Below the pieces are notes generated by a model, which did not search any database, had not been told where the DNA came from, and saw nothing but the letters and a program-made list of their open reading frames with translations. The translations under genes and the position numbers were made by a program. This document shows positions 56,568 through 64,000 of a stretch of DNA of 64,000 bases, piece after piece; the stretch's first letter is position 1; each line of letters starts with the position of its first letter. The DNA is from Allolobophora icterica (lineage: Eukaryota; Annelida; Clitellata; Crassiclitellata; Lumbricidae), in contig OY744611.1 of NCBI GenBank assembly GCA_963556255.1, forward strand, positions 3,245,730 through 3,309,729. Direction: 5' to 3'.

Positions 56568-57134
56568 TAGGGTTGCCAGACGTCCGACAAAAGGAGGACA
56601 TGTCCTCCTTTTTGGCCTCGTGTCCTCTGTCCGGCAGGCAAAGCTAAAAACCTGGAAAATGTCCGGCATTTTGTATATTTGTTGTATTGAGCTATTGGCT
56701 ATTATTCTGTGGCCGTTTTTAACGACTTTACACGTGCATGTTGTCCCTAAATTCCCCTCTACTTATTTTTTTTATTGCAGCTCTATTTCCAGACGTTTGA
56801 AGTCCATAATCTGAGTAATGTTACAATGTATCTATGGTCAAAGTGCTAATTTTATTTCCAGTAGCAGAGCGGCGTCTGTGGTTTGTTGAGAAATAGGCCT
56901 ACTGCTCGCAGTCAAGGTGCAACTGCATGATTGCTTAAATAAATACTTTGAAACATTATGATAAAAAAATCTCAATTGATTTTTCATGCAGGTTTTCAAT
57001 GTGACTTCGTTTCTTGGTTAGGCCTACTTAGGAGACCCTCTGACTACGGAGTGAAACATTCAATGCGTTCTCCTTTGTCCTCCTTTCCGGCTTCCTATGT
57101 CCTCCATTGGCTACCCATGTATCTGGCAACCCTA
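56568..57134. mobile_element. hAT-type MITE, 567 bp
   Basis: Ends TAGGGTTGCCAGA and, inverted, TAGGGTTGCCAGA. Exact 8-bp duplication CCTTTGGC (56560-56567 and 57135-57142). Just inside both ends are GGAGGACATG/TCCTCC words that can fold. Related in its ends to the element at 35969-36732 (both TAGGGTTGCCA). Inserted in a TAGGGTG-group transposase gene. Confidence 0.9.
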
Positions 57135-58221
57135 CCTTTGGCATACAAACTCCAGATCACCTTAGCTGCCGGAAGTCCTTAAGGCTGTTATCGACCCGGT
57201 AATACAACGAAATGGACTTTTAGGACATCCAGAAAGCATCCTTCTTGAAATGATAAGTGACACTCGGAAGCAAATCCGTGCTCTAGGGCTACGCAGAATC
57301 TTGCGATCGAGAAATGAAAGTCAACAGGCAAACAGAATACGTGAATTTTCTGTAACAGAACTTAATTTTTCTGTAAATGATTAAATCGATTTGATTGATT
57401 GGCAAAACGTAAACGCAACAGAATAACCGGTCATTTCCACACTTTCTAAAGCTGATCTTGAAGAATTTATTGCTAGTGAGTGTGTGCCAACACTGGATTT
57501 TCCAGAATTGCCATGCCACACACAATCGGTTGAGCGTTCGGTAAAACTTGTTACTGAGGCATCTGCTGCTGTAATTGGGCAAACATCTAGGCATGGTTTT
57601 ATCCTTGCCAGATTGGAATCATGGGAACTAATGCCTTGTTTTAATACAAAAGCAGAATTTCAAACGAGTTAAATCAATGGAATAAAATAAGTATTGACTC
57701 ACTTTTCAGTGGTTAACAAGTATAGTCTGTTGGGGTTGTTTATTGGTTAGTGTTTATTTAAAATTGCTAACCTACAATCATTTATTGATTTTATTTTGCA
57801 TGGTCATTAAATACATCATAATTAAACGCTAACACACTATTACAGTGAGCGTTTCTAAATTTTTAAAGTTTATACAATTGTTACAAAGTTTGGCAAATTT
57901 GTAAAAAATGTCAAATTTTAAAAATCGTTGGGGCACATCTTATAAGGAAGATTTTTTAAATGTTCTCCTGCATGGTCATTAAATACGTTATAATCAAATG
58001 CCTAAACACTATTACAATTACTGTGTGAAATTTTCTTTAAATTTGAAATTTGTAAAAAGTTGACATTTAAAAAAAATTCAAATTTTAAAACTCATTGGGG
58101 CACATCTTCACGAACGAATTTAAAAGAAATATATTGCACGATAACTAACTATACCAAAAGGCAACTATCCATCGCTATTACGGTCATTTTCTAGAATTTT
58201 TATTTTTTTCACTCCACCCTA
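57135..58221 (+). mobile_element. TAGGGTGGAGTG-type element, right part
   Basis: Ends TTTTTTCACTCCACCCTA at 58221. The left end was not found. Carries the C-terminal part of a transposase-like gene (57160-57672) and a 430-bp non-coding end shared with 42290-42699. Confidence 0.75.
57160..57672 (+). pseudogene. Transposase-like C-terminal region, two stops
   Basis: Plus-strand frame: LPEVLKAVIDPVIQRNGLLG, ISDTRKQIRALGLRRILRSR, then a stop, then IDLIDWQNVNATE and a second stop. Next come LPCHTQSVERSVKLVTEASA, then RHGFILARLESWELMPCFNT and a final stop. CHTQ-x-V-E-R resembles the CRHH/ERG blocks of the other TAGGGTG transposases and, more loosely, hAT C-termini. Such proteins are common in invertebrate genomes; I recall them only as uncharacterised. 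Both stops are simple base changes. Confidence 0.6.
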
Positions 58222-58314
58222 ACTTGTAGGGCCTACAATGTTGGCCCTACTGTCATACGTGACGTGTCTTCACGGGGTACTTAAAACGCGTTACAATGTT
58301 AGGTTTCATGCATG

Positions 58315-58495
58315 CGTATACATACATACATACATACATACATACATACATACATACATACATACATACATACATACATACATACATACATACATACATA
58401 CATACATACATACATACATACATACATACATACATACATACATACATACATACATACATACATACATACATACATACATACATACATACATACAT
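58315..58495. repeat. (CATA)n microsatellite
   Basis: About 45 ACAT units, then degenerate TACA/CATA units to 58600. YIHT and VCMYV frames across it are artefacts. Confidence 0.98.
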
Positions 58496-58602
58496 AAACA
58501 CGTATATATACAAGCATATAAAGATATATATATACATGCATACACATACAAGCATGCATAAATATGTACACACATGCACGCATATACTTGCATACAAACC
58601 CA

Positions 58603-58690
58603 CACTGTGTCCCGATGAAAAGTAGACCCCAAGAAAAAGTGTCATAACTCGGTCAAAGCGTTTAGCATTTGCCTGAAATTTTAAATGCAA
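58603..58690. mobile_element. Solo Tc1-like terminal repeat
   Basis: CACTGTGTCCCGATGAAAAG, then AAGAAAAAGTGTCATAACTC and TTTAGCATTTGCCTGAAATT, near-identical to 50973-51060. No transposase follows. Confidence 0.75.
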
Positions 58691-60189
58691 CAACACTAGC
58701 ACAGAACTAGAGTTGTTAACTTTGATACTTACAGTATTCAAGAAGAACTGTTAAACTAGGTAAAGTTATCACTTGGCCTAGTTTGCAGGTTTGAGTTAAG
58801 CTAGGCCTAACTGATGCACAGATTTTAACCAAACTCTCCAAAACTTCGATGGTCGTTCTGTTACACAGAGTAGTCTAGATGGTTATTATACAACAACTGA
58901 TATCAAAGTAGCAAAGTACATATATAACTTTAAGGTGTTTACCTTGAACCAAAAGAAGTTTAATAATTCCGACAAACTTATCTGTTCTACGATAAATTCA
59001 ATGAATGCGCTACACTTTCGCTTAGTGCTATATTTTTAGCCGATCGAACACGTCACATCTAGCGTGAAACGTTTACACCTGGATCTCCGTATGGTTAGAT
59101 TACAACAGAGAACTTAGTTTGCACACGGTGCTGGTTTGCACACGGCTCTCCGTTGCAGAATACACCAGATGCCAACCGCATCATTTGCATATAGCACAGT
59201 TTTCGTACGTTCTATACGCAATGCTTACGCATAGCACGGACATTGGACTCACGCTCGTAAAATAGGGCATGTAAACATCGACAGTCAGCCTACTGCAAGC
59301 GGAATATGATCTCGAGTGCAACTACTCTAACTCCGCTCTTTAAAATAATGTCAAGAAAATCAGAGAATAGCGTAATCGTGATCTCGAAATTTCTACAACG
59401 CCCAAAACAGGGAAGTCGCAGGAACCAGCTTATTCACAGCGCTTAGTAAAATCATAATTGATAGACGGGGAAAGGGTGAGATCAGTTCCAGGTCAAGATC
59501 CAAAAGGCTGACGTAGAGAGAACAATGAGAAATGTCTATCATATCTCTGGTGGAAAATACAGTCAATGTTGCTATAAATTGATAGCCGTTAATCAGTAAT
59601 TATGAGAAAACTGTTGCAGTATAGGCCCTATATATATCAGCGTGAATATATTTGCTGGCATTAGACAGTTTACGGATATGAGTGACAGTGACTTTTTCTT
59701 TTATCAGACACGGTTTTTACACATGCATCTGAGGCAGTTGTCTCACCGAAGACCTCTTGTTACACGTTTATCTGAGCCACACTTTCTTCCAGACAATTTG
59801 GAGTATCCAGAACATACCGTACTCGAAGTCTTCTGTCCTTCGGACAACTTCGACTGTGTTCAGTATAATATTAGTCGGAATGTGGCATAACGCGTCACTT
59901 CCAAACGATTACTTTTTCTCCAAGACGCAACATGTCAACATAATATGTCAACTCATTTCATGCACGAATGCTAACTGCGTAAGGAAGCAACTCGATCCAG
60001 TTGGTGCGATAAGATGAGGTTCATCATTCAATCTAATCTTCAAACTTCTTATTCTTACAGTGGTAATGTTTTATCGACGCAACTTGCTCAAGAGACTGTG
60101 AACACGATTTAACTGTTTTAGTGTACTGTGCATTGTTTAGCTAACTGGTGCAATCCTAGCTCTCAATGGCATTATTATAGCATCATAAT
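58691..60189. other. No gene seen over 1.5 kb
   Basis: Mostly unique. 59425-59465 (ACCAGCTTATTCAC...GCGCTTAG) matches the 3' end of the LINE at 33966-34120 and is a short relic. An 82-codon plus frame at 59642-59890 has no recognisable features. Confidence 0.4.
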
Positions 60190-60262
60190 TGACTAGCGCA
60201 GAGAGCACCTCTGATTTACCCTGCTCCTGAGTGGCCCTATATAAATGTTCAATTGCAATTAA
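60190..60262 (+). mobile_element. CR1/L2-type LINE 3' tail
   Basis: GAGAGCACCTCTGATTTACC, then CCTATATAAATGTTCAATTG. Same style as other 3' ends in the window; no coding part. Confidence 0.5.
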
Positions 60263-60499
60263 CATTTTGACTGACAATTTGTCCAGTACTTTAGTCTGTG
60301 TTATTTGTGTTCGTAGGATTCAAGACTGGAACAACGAAGGAGATAATTATTAGCAGATATTTCTGGAAAAGCCAAGCAAGAGGCAGAGTTAGGAGGAAAC
60401 ACTTCACCCAGGAGAGAACAAGAGTCAACTGTCAGCTCTGGGTGTCGATGCCGGTTCTCGTAGGGCCTACCCGTGACTATGTCGCAAAGATTTTAACGT

Positions 60500-60590
60500 C
60501 GGGCTAGCAACATCCATTCAAACGGGCAACTATGGTGAAGAATCTCACACAAAACCTCGTTCACAATTGAGAACGGTGAGTGCAATCCTG
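60500..60590 (+). repeat. SINE body fragment
   Basis: CATTCAAACGGGCAACTATG and GTGAAGAATCTCAC match, inverted, the body of the SINE at 53008-53290. Confidence 0.5.
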
Positions 60591-61550
60591 TCGCTGTGTA
60601 AAAACGTGTAGGGCCTACACATTTGCATCATAATAATTTTGTTATTCACCTCAAACAATCAGTCATGCGTATACATGTATGCGTTGACACTGTAAGATCC
60701 AATGGATATCTATGGTAAAAGATGACATTACCTGGCGTAGTTTGCATTGAAGAAATTGAGAAAGTTTCAATGTTGCTTCTGTTAACTCATTTACATCAAT
60801 ATTACTCTCCTGTGTTTTAGTGGAACAAAGTACAACGGTATTTGATTATGTTTCTATTTCAAAAGCTCTTAAGTGCACACACAAACATACGACAGATGCA
60901 CAGATCATCGATGGCGCTCAGCAATAATTATTGTGCGTGAACAAATTGTACAAGATCATTATAACCGCTAAGTGGAAGCTCGAACCTGTCTTCCAGCGGC
61001 AACGCCCCAAACTAGGCCTATCGTGATTCGTTTACCTTGCCCCAGTTTGTTTTCGAATCTTTTTCATAGTATAATTGGCGTTGAAATAAAACATTATGGA
61101 AAGGTTGAGAGTACAATTTCGTCATGTATTACATTTTAGACCTATACGTTGTTCCGATAGGCCTAGATGTCTGGGAAAGTTTGCTTATGAATCATGACAA
61201 TTGAATGCAATGCTTTTGGAAATCCCAGTGTAAAATTTTCAAGACAGGCTATGGCGTGTACGATCGGCGAAAAATAAAGCTTAAAGTTTCTTTTCAGTTA
61301 TTCGCAAAGCACATAGCATCCGTGGAGATAGTTATACTTCCTTAGTTCATCAGATATTTGAGCTAGATTGACTGGACTATAGAGTAAGGTAAATATTTAG
61401 AAGTTATATACACTCTGACGTCATTTGAAGAACTATATGCCTTGATGTTTTTTCTGATTTAGACTGCAGCTTGTGAAACCGCTAGCTGAACAAGAAAGCA
61501 TACCACTTGACCTAGTTTGACAGTTTTCATCCACAAGTAGGCCTACACAT
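60591..61550. other. No gene seen
   Basis: Unique sequence with no frame or repeat recognised, ending CTACACAT, the target of the next element. Confidence 0.4.
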
Positions 61551-61680
61551 TAGGGTGGAGTGAAAAAATTATTTTTAAATAAATGAATTCTAATAGTGGG
61601 CAAAAGATGCAACTTAGGTAGAGTAAGAAACACACCAAATATTTTAAATTTCAAATGACATCTTCTGCCCTCTACCGTCG

Positions 61681-62650
61681 ATGCAATATTTCAACGTGAT
61701 TAACCTAATATCACAATGGATGTCATCCGATATCCTCTGCCTTAACCTTTCCAAAACAGAATTCATAATCCTAGGCTTTCCTGACCATATCAAGAAAATC
61801 CCTAACCCTTCCATACACCCATCGACTAACTCATCGCTTCTTAACTTTCACATCGGACCCCCCCACCCCGTCCATTATTTGTGATCCACACCTCTCCTTC
61901 TCTAACCACATCTCCAACCTCTCGCGCTCCTGCTTCAGGCACATTTGTGACCTTCGTCGCATCCGGCCCAAGATCGACCTTAAAACTGCCTCTACCTGTG
62001 TTACCTCTATTGTTCATTGATAACAGCAATTCCCTCTTCCTCAACCTTGAATCCACCCAAATCAAGCGTCTGCAACTCATCCAAAAGTCACTAGCTGTCA
62101 CGAGAATACCCAAACATCATCATATTACTCTCATCCTCAAATCACTACATTGGCTAAAAATCCCAGAGTGAATCCACTTCAAAGTCCTATCACTAACCAA
62201 TAACTCCATACAATATATCCAGCCCAAGTACCTCTGTGGTCTCTTCACCATCCAGGCAACCCGCTCCACCCGATCCTCCTCCTATTTCAGTCTTTCTCGA
62301 TCTCCGGTCACTACTCATCTCGAGTTCTCCAACCCAGCCATATCCAACAGAGCACCACGCCTCTGGAACGATCTCCCCCTTGAATTCCACAGAATCTTGG
62401 TTCCTCCATCATCATTCCAACCCGTCCTCCATCCTTGTCCTCATGTTCCTCTATCCATCTCCGGGCTTTCCACTCCAAACTGAAGTCTCACCTTTTCAAG
62501 AAGGGCCTACTCCTACCCTGACTCATTTGATCCTCTGCCTTCCAATTCTTCTCGCCCTAAATAACACCCACCGTCACAGCTGCTCTGCGTCCTCTCTTGA
62601 TCTGCCCCCCCCCCCACTGAAACCAGACTAGGACCTCTTTTGGATTACTC
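61681..62650 (+). pseudogene. CR1/L2-type LINE fragment
   Basis: QWMSSDILCLNLSKTEFIIL at about 61710 is the thumb start after the catalytic box. Then HISNLSRSCFRHICDLR and, in other frames, LQLIQKSLAVTRIPKHHHIT, LHWLKIPE and STRSSSYFSLSRSPV. PRLWNDLPLEF lies near 62355. Closest in the window to the LINE at 33966-35690. Frameshifts are frequent; GC-poor pyrimidine-rich codons are shared by both. Confidence 0.7.
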
Positions 62651-62659
62651 TCTGGAAAA

Positions 62660-63060
62660 CCCCCTCAACACTCACAGTCGTATGCTGGCGCATCCTGCTT
62701 GAACAGAGCTTTGGTACTTCTTTCGTTCTCTCTTAATTTCTTCCTTTCAGTAATGTCGCTGCATTCATTAGGCGTTACAATCATAGGCGTAATTTGTCGG
62801 GGGAACGAGGGGTAACCATACCCACCCCACTCTTTGGGCTGGGGTACCGTACCCCCCACTTTATGCACAATGCCAATCAATATTTTATTATTTTGCCTTC
62901 CCAGAGATCGCAGTCAACGTCTTGCTTCCTGTATGTAAGAAATTGGTACCCCCACCTTTTTAGACCAAAGTTACGCTCCTGGTTACAATTATATAATCCT
63001 GTAACAAACCAGAGGCGATTTCCGCAACTGATTTGAACGTGTCTTTCATGAATTTTAACT
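62660..63060 (-). pseudogene. ORF remnant of the TAGGGTGGAGTG element
   Basis: On the minus strand, with the hAT-type element excised, a frame reads FMKDTFKSVAEIASGLLQD, then VTPNECSDITERKKLRE, then STKALFKQDAPAYDCEC and a stop. Continuity across the insertion supports a real frame in the ancestral element. No catalytic motif is visible, and the family is not identified. Confidence 0.4.
62782..62981. mobile_element. hAT-type MITE, 200 bp
   Basis: Exact 8-bp duplication GTTACAAT (62774-62781 and 62982-62989). Ends CATAGGCGTAATTTG and, inverted, CAGGAGCGTAACTTTG. Body shares GTACCCCCCACTTT, TCAATATTTTATTATT and CCTTCCCAGAGATC words with the copy at 55514-55709. Confidence 0.92.
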
Positions 63061-63296
63061 GTTCGAAGACAGTCAGTTGAAGAAAAATAAAAATAATGCA
63101 CCACATTGACGTTATTCAAAGAATTTTATATGGTAAATATAAAACCGTCGGTAGAGGGCAGAAGACGCAAAGCAAAATCAACAATATTTTGAGCACTATT
63201 TACACTCATATGCTGGCAACTTTCCATCGCTATTAGAAAACGTTTGCTTAAAAAAATTTTTTTTTTGCCAATTTCACTCCATCCTACTACACATTT

Positions 63297-64000
63297 AGCA
63301 TCAGCAATTCTATTTGATTTTTATATTTTAGTATTATCTCTAATGGTTATTGATCTAGTGCAAGGCGTTCGCATGTTGTATCTTTGTATTTGCATGATGT
63401 AAAGTCGAACGGCGATCGAAAATATAGGCTAACTTCAGATAGTTGTATTTCGATTAATCTAAGAAATACATATATAATGTCGTGGCCAGGGGCGTCCATT
63501 CTATGGGGGGAATGAAGCAGTCATCTTCATAGCCTTTTCAGGGGGGAAAGAAGAAATTTTTAGTACATTAAAGTTAAATGTCTGCTCATTCTTTCCATTT
63601 CAGTGATTAATCTATTAGTCAATTTTGGCGTATCGTATGCGGCATATTCAATCTCAGACCAAAAGAGGTTTCCAGTGTTTTAATGTAACAGCCCACATAT
63701 ACAGCTCTGTATTGCCCTCTCCTCCTCCACGTTCCATTGTAGCCCCATCAACCCTGCAGAGCTGACTCCAGGCCGGTAGGATGGAACACAAGCAGGCAGG
63801 CTGAGAGGAAGGCAGATATCAGCCCGGCTGCAAACAAGTCGGCCGGTATCAGATTCCTCGCCTCTTAACCAAGATCTTTCCACTCACAGGTCGGCCCAAT
63901 AGGGGGTCATGAATATGCGTGAATCGGAGTGGGGCGCTGTGACGTCACTGGACCACTCGACCAGTGCTGGCGTCAGATACAGCGTAAGCTGACAGCTGTT
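63297..64000. other. No gene seen
   Basis: Unique sequence. GTGGCCAGGGGCGTCCATTC near 63482 recalls the GGGGCGTAAC hAT-type termini, but no partner was found. A 67-codon minus frame at 63680-63883 is unremarkable. Confidence 0.4.

Larger units (their letters stand above)
61551..63296. mobile_element. TAGGGTGGAGTG-type element with nested insertions
   Basis: Ends TAGGGTGGAGTGAAA and, inverted, TAGGATGGAGTGAAA. Exact 8-bp duplication CTACACAT (61543-61550 and 63297-63304). Subterminal words TCTTCTGCCCTCTACCG are also inverted at about 61657 and 63150. Inside are a LINE (61681-62650) and a 200-bp hAT-type element (62782-62981). Confidence 0.85.

Noticed and set aside
58238..58741. Frames of YIHT or MYVC repeats over (CATA)n
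   Set aside because: Microsatellite translation, not a protein.

Overview
The window reads as animal (metazoan) nuclear DNA, most probably from a marine invertebrate. Signs of this are GT-AG intron-like boundaries, AATAAA signals, long simple-sequence tracts, tRNA-derived SINEs, LINEs with short microsatellite tails, and animal-type piggyBac, hAT, Tc1, Helitron and Mutator-like elements. There is no bacterial gene organisation. I cannot name the species.

Host genes are few and none is complete. (1) An NHL/beta-propeller-type 3' exon lies on the minus strand at 3384-4277, with a degraded partial copy at 2975-3235. (2) A TRADD-N-like exon (11535-11906) and a CARD exon (14041-14388) lie on the minus strand. 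Together they suggest an apoptosis or innate-immunity adaptor, or two neighbouring genes of that kind. (3) A GC-rich repeat with NRF-1-like sites (12830-13035) precedes a possible short plus-strand first exon ending in GTAAGT (13224-13262). (4) A possible F-box-like 3' exon lies on the minus strand at 22809-23105.

Most of the rest is transposon-derived, often nested. Five piggyBac-type elements end in TTAA-flanked inverted repeats: 523-2186, 4439-5650, 5761-8557, 49233-50237 and 54228-56062. The third encodes a 613-residue transposase with all three catalytic aspartates and an in-frame 36-residue tandem duplication. A second group has TAGGGTG ends, 8-bp target duplications and a transposase with an FDTTA...CRHH signature: 14480-16097, 16595-18324, 20201-22460, 31330-32063, 42290-42699, 57135-58221 and 61551-63296. 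Short hAT-type elements with 8-bp duplications sit at 8878-9795, 35969-36732, 55514-55709, 56568-57134 and 62782-62981. A Mutator-like non-autonomous element with a 10-bp duplication is at 37615-38434, an unclassified 1.36-kb element at 40529-41891, a broken Helitron at 42871-44373 and a broken Tc1 at 50971-51430.

Non-LTR retrotransposon remnants fill much of the remainder: an RTE-like one at 8571-10830, CR1/L2-type copies at many sites, and one nearly whole but interrupted copy at 47816-52365. (TA)n, (GT)n, (ATT)n and (CATA)n tracts are long, and several border transposons.

I found no single new gene system that can be proved from sequence alone. The best leads are the foldback satellite carrying YY1-like motifs inside a piggyBac-type element, the TAGGGTG transposon group, the shared subterminal palindromes of the piggyBac families, and the CARD/TRADD-N-like exons.
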